This document shows positions 9,559 to 18,940 of a stretch of DNA of 64,000 nucleotides, in pieces. The notes under the pieces are model-generated. The model saw only the letters and a list, made by a program, of their open reading frames with translations. It had not been told where the DNA came from and did no database searches. The stretch is from Intoshia linei (lineage: Eukaryota > Orthonectida > Rhopaluridae): contig LWCA01000051.1 in NCBI GenBank assembly GCA_001642005.1, positions 1 through 64,000 of the forward strand. Direction: 5' to 3'. The position numbers and the translations under genes were made by a program. The first letter of the stretch is position 1. Each line of letters begins with the position of its first letter.

Positions 9559-12458
9559 TCACCATTTTTTTAAAAAAATATCGACCGATAGTGGCCAAAA
9601 CGATATATCAATCTTAGTAGAAAGTTTAGAGGAAAATGGTGCCAAGGCGTCGGAAAAATCTATTTTAAAATACAATTGATAAAAATACTGGTGTATTGTA
9701 TCTAGTTGAATTATAAAATAGCTTAAATAAATTTTTGGTTTATTATTTTTATTGATAGAAAACGCACACGGCAATGGGTTTCTTTGTTTCATCTCAAATT
9801 TTGAAAATCGCGACACAGATTGATAAACGATGCCATAAAATAAAAATTATATAGTTACCGAATATTTATCCAATTTCATAATGATCGGGTTGATTTTGTC
9901 TAAATTAAATGTATACATTTATTAGCAATAATATTATATTTACATTTTGTATTGGTCTTTAACTCGATATAAAATGTATGTTATGTTATATAATTTATGA
10001 TAAATTGGGTTGTGTTTACTATACATAAAGTAGCCCGATTTATGCATTGTGTATCAATGGTTATTTTGCTTTATGGCATAAATTATGGCATAATTTAATA
10101 ATAATAATAAACATAATAATTATTATGCACTACTATTGTTATGATAGATATTTGTAATAGTAAATATTTAATTATTAATGGTAAAGTTACTACATGTCTA
10201 TAATAATATAAATAAAAAGGGTTTCTATTTAAATCCAACCATTTTTACTAAAAATCAAAATTTACTAACACTAAAAGGAAAAATCCAGTATTACAGAATT
10301 TCACTTAAGGTTTAGTAAAATTCGATTTTTCATTAAAGGTTAGTAAAAGTGGGTTTTCTCATAAGAGTTGGTAAAATTGGGATTTTTCTTTAGGGGTTTG
10401 TAAAAGTGGATTTTTTCCGTAAGGGTTAATAAAATTCGATTTTTCCATTAAAGGTTGGTAAAAGTGGATTATTTCCTTAAGGGTTGGTAAAACTCGATTT
10501 TTCTATCATCAGTTGGTAAAAGTGGGTTTTCCCATAAAGGTTTTTAAAACCGAATTTTTCCATTCAAGTTTGGTAAAAGTGTGTTTTCCCATAAGGGTTG
10601 GTAAAAGTTGATTTTTCCCTTAAAGGTTGGTAAAACTGAAATTTTCCCTAAAGGGTTTTGAAAACCGAATTTTTCTATTAAAGTTTATTAAAAGTGGATG
10701 TTTAGTAAAAATCTTTGGATTTAAGTAAAAATGGTTGGGTTTAAGAATATTTTCAAATAAAAATATAACAGAGCAGACATATTACAAGTATTGGTAATTA
10801 AATTAGTTCAATATGTATTACATTGATAAAAGAAAATAATCATTAAAGTAAGCGAATAACTGGAAAGTGTGTTTTTTCTGGCATTATTAATATTGTTCTT
10901 TATGGCCCACATTTTCAGTATTTTAACCAAAATAAATAGTTTCTCATCCACTAAAAGTTTTTTTTTAATTGGTGTATTTTACCGCAAGAATAAGCTTGTA
11001 AAAGTCTAGTATTCAATACAGCGTGCCAGCAATTATACGTCAAATCTATGACAGTATCACTTTGATTGTCATATAAAGATAATAGTGGAGCTTTGGCTCT
11101 AATTATTTTGAGTCTCGAAAAACATTCTAAAAAGTCATCAATTATTTAGTTTTAAACATTATTCATAGTACCAAATTGCTTCAAAACTTTTTTAATCATA
11201 ATTAAAAATCCGGTTGATGAATTCCAACTTGTCTAAAGAGAATTTATTTTCAATCATTCATGATCTATTCCATATATCATTTTAATCAATTATTCATAGG
11301 GTTCTCGAGTACGGTAGGTTCGGCTCTGACAACCGTAATGAAAAACTGTTGATCGTTACGGTAAATATATAATGATTAAATTTTGTTAAGGACAACAAAA
11401 ATAGACATATTCTACCGGTTCCAGATTCCTAATTAATTAAATAATAATTTAAAACCGGTATTTTGGAACGCGAATCTTCAAACACAATTGACATGTCCAA
11501 ATCCGAATTAACAGAACCAAATCCATTTCCAGACGATCCAACCATATACACATGGATATTTATATCTAATTTATATCAAAAATCAAAAAATGTACCAAAA
11601 TTGAAAAAATCATTAATGGCCCGTTCGATAAATAATCTTATGTAGTTTCGATATGCAATGTTCCTGGGATTCATCGAACAATAATTGTTATACTTGAGCA
11701 TTTTGGTAGATAACTAAACAAATTCATTCAGAAATATCAATATAATTATTAATTACAGATTGATAAATATCAGCCATTTGCAACCTTCCATCATTGTTAG
11801 TTTCAAGTTTACTGCAAAATTTAAGTTCAACAATGTAAAATAACCATTTTTTATAATAAAAAAATTACAAATTTTCATTTTTTTTTATTTTGTTGAAGCA
11901 TTGAATCTGTTTTGATAAACAATAATATTATTAAAATGTATATTAGTTTTAAATGGGATTGTCACTTTTTACAATAATTTTAATGGAATTTGGTCATTTT
12001 TATTGACTAAATTTAAGATGTAATTAAAGGTAAATTGGAATTTTTGCATGTAAAAAAGAATATTCCCTTTAAAGTTTAAACCATTTTTAAATTTGTTAAC
12101 TAATCTGACTATAAATCATTAAAAATAACAAGGAAAATGACTGCCGTTTGCGAAAGAAACAATACTAATTGATTATGTTTATATAATTTAAAATCTTTAA
12201 AAATTACCGTACTCTGTGACAGGCGATAATTTTTATTTATATAACTTGGATGAATTAGCAGCCCTTTGTAGTCTAAATTAAAAAAATAAATGAACGTTGC
12301 GTTTTTCATTTTAATTTCAATTATAATTATTGTAGTATCATAATTCACGCACTAAAAGCTTTTCCAGGAATATCATTTTCTTTTTGAAAGTCACATATTA
12401 AATTTGAATTAATTAATATTAATCTTTCATCAGTAGGATAAATAGGGTTCAAAGACAT
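9559..12458 (-). CDS. GLD-2/TENT2-type cytoplasmic poly(A) RNA polymerase
   Basis: Non-canonical poly(A) polymerases of this family lengthen mRNA tails in the cytoplasm; insect members include GLD2 and Wispy. No long ORF exists; the gene appears when short exons are joined with consistent phase. The N-terminus starts MSLNPIYPTDERL (ATG at 12458). Next come ADIYQSLSTKMLKYNN, NIAYRNYIRLFIERAINDFF and the catalytic GSSGNGFGSVNSDLDMSIV with two of the three catalytic aspartates. Then follow LKIIRAKAPLLSLYD, VIDLTYN (third aspartate), LVKILKMWAIKNNINNA and TLSSYSLTLMII. Intron 11566-11595 is only 30 nt; others are about 35-220 nt. The intron between about 10820 and 9880 contains a 530-bp mobile element, after which YQYKINPIIMKLDKYS continues the fold. 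The C-terminus (9559-9800) is tentative. Family call is strong, exact end weak. Confidence 0.78.
10219..10750 (+). mobile_element. Inverted-repeat element with 29-bp tandem motif array, copy 2
   Basis: It starts GGGTTTCTATTTAAATCCAA and ends, read in reverse, AATATTCTTAAACCCAACCA. Between them are about 13 consecutive units of roughly 29 bp of the type GGTTGGTAAAAGTGGGTTTT followed by CCCATAAGG, alternating with GTAAAACTCGATTTTTCC variants. It sits in a long intron of the GLD-2-type gene. Similar motif units lie inside the hAT family at 19296-20055 and 56548-56850. Confidence 0.65.
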
Positions 12459-13396
12459 TAAATTAAAATTTTTTAAAATATAATTTTGTAAAACTCGTTT
12501 TATTCATATTTTTATTCATTCGGTATCATTTAATCTAATTTTATTTATTATCGATGTTAAAATTGATAATTTTCAGTAACTTTTAAGTAATTATGTACAT
12601 ATGTCCGTTTATTCAAAAAAGTAGGCGTAGAGTTTTAAAAATAGAACTTCCAATACAGTTTTTCGTTGATTAAATTTATTGCAAATTTTTATTTTCAAAA
12701 ATTGTGTTCTTACGTTCAAAAACCCCAAATATTCTTTTTTTCAAAAATCAAACGAATCCTAGAATTATTAAAAATAAACATACTGAGGCAGATTTTAAAT
12801 TATGAATATTATTATCAAATTTCAATTTTAAAAAAACTTACATTTTCACGGCCAAAACCTCAAATTAGTCATTATTTGAAAAAATAAAATTAAGTCTTAT
12901 AAGTTAAATTTAATGTCATAAAGTGAATCATTCAGTCTAAAAAGAAAAAAAACAAGGAATGTCTACATAAGCTGGGAACATATTTTGTTGGCTGGAATAG
13001 GTATGTATTGGAATTAAACCGTTTTCATTTGTTTAGGATTCACTCACACGAAAAATACCAAATTACGGTAAATATGTGTGAAAACCTTAAAAAATATAAA
13101 GAACTCTTAAGTCATTATATCGACAATAACTTTTATAATTTTGTTACTATCATCTTGAGATTTATTTCAATAATCGTTATGATGTACAACCAGATCATAC
13201 ACTCTATAATAAATTAATAATTCCGTGTTAAAATTAAAAAGTTGGCCCTTGACAGAGATAGCTGCTGTAAAGATAAGAATGAATAGTAACTATAAAATAG
13301 GTTTCCATAGATTTTAAATATGTTTTTGAACATAAATGTAATGTTTACATTAAGATTAAATTATACTTGTTGTTATAGAACTTATAAAATTTCAAA
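12459..13396. other. Intergenic; dispersed-repeat copy and a possible exon
   Basis: Positions 12690-12880 are a reverse copy of the dispersed repeat (CCAAATATTC, CATTTTCACGGCCAAAACC). At about 12930-13217 on the plus strand an open frame reads KKNKECLHKLGTYFVGWNR and, after a possible 39-nt GT-AG intron, IHSHEKYQITVNMCENLKKY onward. No ATG is in frame and I do not recognise it, so it is only a candidate terminal exon. Confidence 0.3.
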
Positions 13397-13672
13397 ATGA
13401 ATAATTTGGAGATATCTTTAAATAATTGCCGTTCGGTTAGGTTAAAATTGAGATATAACCATCAACCCAGTACAACTGGAATTGGAAATTATCTTTCGAA
13501 ATATGGAGAGGTTCATGGAATTATTATACACCAAAACGAAGAATATAAAGCTTCAGTGTACATGAAAAACGTACACCACGCCGATGATATAATTCCACGT
13601 ATAAATAATGAACAATTAATGGTAATTTTAAAAGATAATGTTAATTTATTCCCAATTATACTCCAAGAATGA
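13397..13672 (+). CDS. Small RRM-fold-like protein (orphan), 91 aa
   Basis: A single-exon ORF starting at an ATG. Not recognised by sequence. Its pattern resembles an RNA-recognition-motif fold: strand VRLKLRYN, helix with YLSKYGEV, strand HGIIIHQ, strand YKASVYMKN, helix HHADDIIPRI and final strand LMVIL. The aromatic RNP residues of a classical RRM are not clearly present, so RNA binding is only inferred. A second ORF of the same size and layout starts about 1 kb downstream at 14392. What else it could be: a chance ORF, but 91 sense codons with mixed composition are unusual in this AT-rich background. Confidence 0.5.
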   Translation: MNNLEISLNNCRSVRLKLRYNHQPSTTGIGNYLSKYGEVHGIIIHQNEEYKASVYMKNVHHADDIIPRINNEQLMVILKDNVNLFPIILQE

Positions 13673-14391
13673 CGAGTCGTAGAGATATTAATATATATTG
13701 AGATGATTCATTTAATGACTTTTTTTGGAATTATCAAAACTATGTTTGCATACCGCCCCACTTTGTGCAAGTAAAATTATACCACAAAAATGTTTTGTTA
13801 ATTATCAAATTGTGCCTTACCCCATTTAGGGTATATGATTAAAATATCACTAATACATTGGTTTGTATATAGTCTCATTTTTTAGCTTTTATGTATTGTT
13901 GCAATCTTTTTATCTGCAACATGTATCCGTTTTTGTGTACATGTTTAACATTAAGGTATTTTTTAATCCATGTTAAAATAAATAAAATAACCTTTAAAGC
14001 TTATAAGATTTTATTAATCCTGCCAAAAAAATCGTATTGTTTTACAGTGTCACCATGTTTGATTTATTTTGTGGAATAATCGTATTTTTAAATTCCAAGG
14101 GAATTATATAGATAATTTTTCGACCAAAATATTTAAAGATTTTAAAAATAATTAATGATTGTTCGCCCATTTAAACCTGATGACAATTATTTTTAATAGT
14201 CAAAAATATTATACAATTGTAAATATTTTCTTTTATACACGTATTATTTTTAAATTAATATTTATATCGACTTGGGAAGTATGTAATTTTTAAGGGAAAT
14301 TAACGTATATATATTTGACAGGAAGACGGTTGAAAAAATGAGGTGGACATCACCATTCTGTTAATAATATGATTTTGAATAATATTAAATT
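13673..14391. other. Intergenic, nothing supported
   Basis: AT-rich sequence between two small ORFs. It contains a few short open frames without an ATG or family resemblance, and no repeats that I could match elsewhere in the window. Confidence 0.4.
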
Positions 14392-14640
14392 ATGCAGGGA
14401 CAATCAATAACCGCCTCAAATTTTAAACCTCAGAATTTGGTTAGGATTTATGTCCACAAAAGAATCCATCGAATGTCTGTGATTAGATTTGCAGCGTCGT
14501 TTGGTGTTCTACAGTCAGTGGATGAAGAACCTACACATAGATTTGACAGAATAAGCTACCTTATATCATTTGAAGTAAAAAATAAACAATTATCTTTCTA
14601 CGACCGAATACACTGCAATAATGTTTACGCTTATGAGTAA
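14392..14640 (+). CDS. Small RRM-fold-like protein (orphan), 82 aa
   Basis: A single ORF from ATG to TAA. LVRIYVHKRI could be a first strand, MSVIRFAASFGVLQSVDEE helix one plus strand two, and ISYLISFEV strand three, as in an RRM. It has the same size and order of elements as the ORF at 13397 (compare YLSKYGEVHGI with FAASFGVLQSV), suggesting a diverged tandem pair. The sequence ATGCAG at the start could also be an intron end, so this might be the last exon of a longer gene. Function unknown. Confidence 0.45.
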   Translation: MQGQSITASNFKPQNLVRIYVHKRIHRMSVIRFAASFGVLQSVDEEPTHRFDRISYLISFEVKNKQLSFYDRIHCNNVYAYE

Positions 14641-14689
14641 TTTAATGTAATTAATATTTTAAATTTATTTTAGTAGTCATATTCCTGTC

Positions 14690-15097
14690 ATGGCAGAAAT
14701 AGTGCCAAACTTTGAGAACAGTAGGTAAATTTTAAAAATTGTAAACATTAATAATGTATTATTATTTACATTGATGTTGAACCATATTTTTAGCGTTTGC
14801 GATTCTGATTTCGTTATAAAGACTGTGGATCATAATGAAGACATAGTTGTTACATGGCATACTTTATTTGATAAGTATCAGAGACTTAATCAAAATTTAC
14901 AGGTTGAGTTTTTAAAGGAAACAGACAATTTAAAAACGTTTATTTCTAATCAAAACGAGGACCAAATAAGACTAGAAAGTTTGTTTATTAATTAATAATT
15001 ATTATCACAGTAATATAATAATAATTTCGTTTTTTTAGAAATCAATAGGGATTTAGAAATGCTGCAAAAACAAAGGGATCAAATATTGTACCATTAA
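14690..15097 (+). CDS. Small coiled-coil protein, about 95 aa, three exons
   Basis: Starts MAEIVPNFENS at 14690. After an intron of about 67 nt it continues VCDSDFVIKTVDHNEDIVVT, WHTLFDKYQRLNQNLQVEFL and KETDNLKTFISNQNEDQIRL. An intron at about 14979-15038 leads to a last exon reading EKINRDLEMLQKQRDQILYH and a stop. Splice phases agree across both introns. The heptad-like spacing of Leu, Ile and Phe with many Glu, Gln, Asn and Lys suggests a coiled coil, as in small structural subunits of complexes. I do not recognise the family. It lies about 450 bp upstream of MED6 on the same strand. Confidence 0.5.
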
Positions 15098-15543
15098 TTT
15101 ATGTAAAACTAATGAATCATTAAATCTTTTCTATTTCATTAAGTAATGTCATGACTCATGACATTGTATATTGTCATAATTTAAATGACATTTGAATTTA
15201 AGTGAACACCTAATTGGATTAGGCAGGTTTCAACACTTTACGTCGTGAAACCCAATTTAATATATGTAAATTTACAACCCTATAAAAAATTTATAAAAAT
15301 GTTGCGTAACCAAGAATGAACATTTTTATATAGTCCAAATAATCTCAAGTTTTTTGTTCAACACCAAATTACTTTTTATTAGTGGATTGTCCAGATTGGT
15401 ACCCTGGTTTACAATTTATCGTGCATTTAAAATTTGTTGGCTCAGTAAATGAACGTTTCATAATGAAAGATATTTAAATTAGTTTAATGTGTACTTTATT
15501 TATTTCAGTCCAAGGAACACAATGAAAAATAATTAAATTTTAA

Positions 15544-17050
15544 ATGAATAAAAGCAGCGGTAATATTTAACTAGTGTATAATACCGCTAGGGCATTTCAC
15601 TGGTCTCGTTGAAATTAAATTAAGAATATAATTGAATACATTTGAATTTTAAGAAATTAATTATAACTTTAGAAAAAAAGCTATCCATTTCTTGGAGTGA
15701 CAGTTCATGGCCTCATGTGCTAAGTAAGTATAATGTTATGGACTATTTTTCCCAGTTGAGTAATCCTTTTTACGATAAAACCTGTAACAACCAAATTCTT
15801 AAAATGCAACGTTTGGAAGCAAATAATTTGGTGTAGTTCTTTGATGAATAAATAAATCTATTTATATTATTTTAATAAGCTTAATAATGTGATTTATAAT
15901 TAATTTTGGTTAATCTTAACCAACCTTTACCTGCTATTTACATGCATTTTTTAGAAATATGATAGGACTAGAATACATGTGCGTTTTTGACCAAGAACCA
16001 ATATTATTTATAATACGCAAACAATATAGAAAATCTCCCCATGAAAGTAAGTTTTAATTAAAAAAATTAAAGGTTTTTCTCATAAGATTTGGTAAAATTG
16101 TGTTTTCCAAAAAAATATTTTAAAAATGGAATTTTTCCGTTTAGGTTGATAAAATTGATTTTTTATTTTGTTTTTGTAGAACCCAATAAGGAACTACTTC
16201 TCTAAACCAGGGTTCTAAACCTTTTTTAGAATCGCCCCTAAAACGATAATTCACACATATTTTTAGATTGATAAAATTTACTAGTGAATATTTTCAATTA
16301 CCTGTTAGTAACAAGTTGTTACTGTGACTCAATTTTTTAAAGAATCGACCCATATAACCAATAATTTTCTTCAAAAAATTGAGATACTTTTGTACTTTAG
16401 TTTAGCTATGAAATTTAAGGAATGGACTTTAACATTTTAATTAAATGACGAAGAATAATTTTTGACCTTACAAAATTTTTATTACATTATATATTTTGTG
16501 AAATAAAATAGAAAAATTTGCTCACCATTGAGAATCCCTGATCTAAACTAATCATAATTGATAGTTTAAACATTTTTATGTTTATTTGAATAATTTTATT
16601 AAAGTTCAGTCAATTTCGAGCTATTACATTTGCGCGGGGACCGTATACGAATCACCAGATTTAATGACACTTTACATTTCCAGATTGGTATTTAAATATA
16701 TTCATTATTATCATTGTATATCGCTTGATAGAATTAATATTTCAAATTATCTATTTTTAGATTACAGCTTCATATAATTTACGAAAGGCTTTTGAAGAAG
16801 GTATAAAAATTATTAATGAATTTATTTTTACACGTGCTTAGTACAAAATTACTCGAAATATGACGACGATACAATTGAAAAAGAAAAAAGTTGAAATATT
16901 TACCTATTATATTTAAAATATTAATTAGATAAAACAAAAAATGTAGGATCGTATTTTATGCGCAAAAGGACAGATGTTATATTAACAAATTTATCCCATA
17001 TTTTTCCAATGGACCAGGACAAAAACCAGGAAAATGTTCATAATAATTAA
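15544..17050 (+). CDS. MED6: Mediator complex subunit 6
   Basis: MED6 is a head-module subunit of Mediator, which links transcription factors to RNA polymerase II. The start MNKSSE lies in a 16-nt first exon. Exon 2 gives [34 protein letters not shown] and [11 protein letters not shown]. Exon 3 gives [20 protein letters not shown] then [10 protein letters not shown]. Exon 4 gives [20 protein letters not shown]. The remaining exons give [13 protein letters not shown] and [16 protein letters not shown]. These follow the family order: HDSAW-like box, DYFSQ-NPFYD-TCNN, YYI-AG-VY-PDL and the helical C-terminus. The protein is shorter than vertebrate MED6 because the C-terminal tail is brief. Intron 3 (16047 to about 16601) carries a 333-bp hAT-type element; other introns are about 40-130 nt. 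Confidence 0.93.
16208..16540. mobile_element. hAT-type miniature element in a MED6 intron (333 bp)
   Basis: Begins CAGGGTTCTAAACC and ends TTGAGAATCCCTG, imperfect inverted ends. It is flanked by CTCTAAAC and ATCTAAAC (7 of 8 identical), as expected of an 8-bp target duplication. No coding potential. Confidence 0.75.
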
Positions 17051-18065
17051 ACTGTATTAACGTTTATTATATTATATATTTATTGTTTCTTTCGGAATAC
17101 TTTACTTGTCCCGTTCGTAGTCTTTTTTCAAATCGTGTCTAATAATTTGTTTAAATCACATTTTCAAAAAGTAAAACCTTAATGTAGGTATAATAAGAGA
17201 ATAATAAAACTGGAGGAATCATAATACAAAAATTGAATAAAATGCTTTTTGGAGAGGACCTGTAAAATAGGTGTGTGTGCACTTCCATAGAAGAATAACG
17301 ATTCATGGCTGGGTTCATCTGTTATATAAAATTAGTTTTGGTTACCAGTCTTTTCGGCACCAATAAATAGTATTTATTAAATACTTTTAAATAATTTTTT
17401 CAATGTCCAACAAAAATTATACTTTACAAGAGGTTATTAAACCACCGTATCAAAATATGCAACATGTTAAACATTTAGTTTGAGTTATAATCATTTATAC
17501 TTGCATATTTTGTATACTGCTAATATATTTTAATTATTAAATCATCACTACTTTCTGGTATCATTGTCACCCAAATTAATAATAATAACTGGGTTCAACT
17601 GAAACCTTTTGTATCAATCTCCAAAAACTAGTACTGAAAATATCATTGACCAGTTCACATTAGATTATTAAAAAATGGCATTATTTTTAAGTTAGCCTAC
17701 AAATGATAAATTATTTTAGTTTAAGTCATTCTTATAACTATTACACATCGCCACTAATATTTATATTCTCTTCCACGGCTAACCTTTCCAAACAATAAAA
17801 TTTCAATAATTATTCCAAAGAAATGAAAAATTCCATCCAGATTATGTATCAAACTTTAGGTTGATTTTTTAGAGTCAATCATTGATGATCGTTTGAAAGT
17901 TCATTTTTAATGTTAGCTTTTTTCTACGTTATCTAATTTACCTGTATTAATGGACATTAATTACAACATTGATGTATAAACTGCATTTCAAATTATTTTT
18001 TAATTAAATCAAACTAAATTTTAGATACTATTAAGAATAATACCCATTTACCTTGATAAAAAAAA
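17051..18065. other. Intergenic, nothing supported
   Basis: About 1 kb of AT-rich sequence downstream of MED6 with no ORF, splice-linked reading frame or repeat that I could recognise. Confidence 0.4.
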
Positions 18066-18236
18066 TTAAATTACATTGCCAATGTTTCCATAAGGGTCTG
18101 AGGATAATTTAATATATTGCTTGCTATTTTCTATTCTTAATTGTGCTCTACGTAAACGTAAATCTTTTTCTTTGTCAGAGACATCATATATTACAGATGG
18201 ATTCCACTTTCGAAATGTAATATCCTTTATAGACAT
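18066..18236 (-). CDS. Short conserved-looking ORF, 56 aa, divergent from Elongin C
   Basis: ATG to TAA ORF starting MSIKDITFRKWNPSVIYDVS, followed by a charged helix (DKEKDLRLRRAQLR) and ending DPYGNIGNVI. Composition is protein-like, rich in Arg, Lys and Asp, and unlike translated AT-rich noise. The start is 211 bp from the Elongin C start on the other strand, so the two could share a promoter region. I do not recognise it; the size and charged helix would suit a small mitochondrial or complex-associated protein, but that is a guess. Confidence 0.4.
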   Translation of the reverse strand: MSIKDITFRKWNPSVIYDVSDKEKDLRLRRAQLRIENSKQYIKLSSDPYGNIGNVI

Positions 18237-18447
18237 TTTTGTAAAAAAATAAACTTTTAGTTTTTTAGTTATTTGGCAACTCTAAAAATGTGTAAAAATC
18301 GATTCGTTTAATTAGAATGAAACATTTTTAATAAAATTTTTTGTTTTTTGAGTTAAACTTTAAAGATAAGCGTTATTAAATAATCTACAAAGTTGCATAC
18401 TACCTTAGCTGACTGTTCCACAAAGAAAACGAAACTTTATTGGTAAA

Positions 18448-18913
18448 ATGTCTGATAAAAGCATTGAAGTTTCAAAGGTTTCTGAAAAACCAGATAGTGT
18501 CGACAAATTCAAAGTTGATCAATCGGAAGTAACACCCCCACAATATGTTAGACTGGTGTCGAACGATGACCATGAATTTTTTATTAAAAGTAGATATGCT
18601 AGTACGTCCTCAACTATAAAATCCATTTTATCTTGTGCCGGTATTTTTTAATTAATTTGTTGATTTTAATTTTAATTATTTAGCAAACATTGAAGATAAT
18701 CAATCAAATCAAATTTTTTTAAAGGAAATTCCGTAATAAATTTAGTTTTCGTTAATTTTTTGACGTTTTAGATCGCATATCCTCATAAAAGTGTGTCAAT
18801 ACTTTATGTACAAAATAAAATATGCAGAATGCGCAGGTGATATTCCAGAATTTCATATACCACCAAATATAGCCTTGGAACTGCTTATGGCAGCAAATTA
18901 TTTAGATTGCTAG
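18448..18913 (+). CDS. EloC: Elongin C
   Basis: Elongin C is a Skp1/BTB-fold adaptor in the Elongin transcription factor and in VHL/SOCS-box cullin ubiquitin ligases. Three exons. The first ends with [20 protein letters not shown] then [11 protein letters not shown]. The second encodes [16 protein letters not shown]. The third gives [20 protein letters not shown], then [20 protein letters not shown] and the invariant LDC end. An unusual 36-residue acidic and Ser-rich extension precedes the conserved start. Splice phases agree (the proline before SHIL is split by the second intron). The stop lies 27 bp from the stop of UBR7 on the opposite strand. Confidence 0.95.
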
Positions 18914-18940
18914 TATGTCAAATTAAAATTTAATTAAAAA

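Noticed and set aside
11429-11455. A 27-nt intron in the GLD-2 gene
   Set aside because: Splicing from the same donor to the acceptor near 11237 gives a better helix (GFLIMIKKVLKQFECF) leading into the conserved IIRAK block.
11463-11645. A 60-codon plus-strand ORF with Pro-rich start (SELTEPNPFPDDP)
   Set aside because: It is the antisense shadow of the GLD-2 catalytic exons; the minus strand reads the nucleotidyltransferase motif with proper splice phases.
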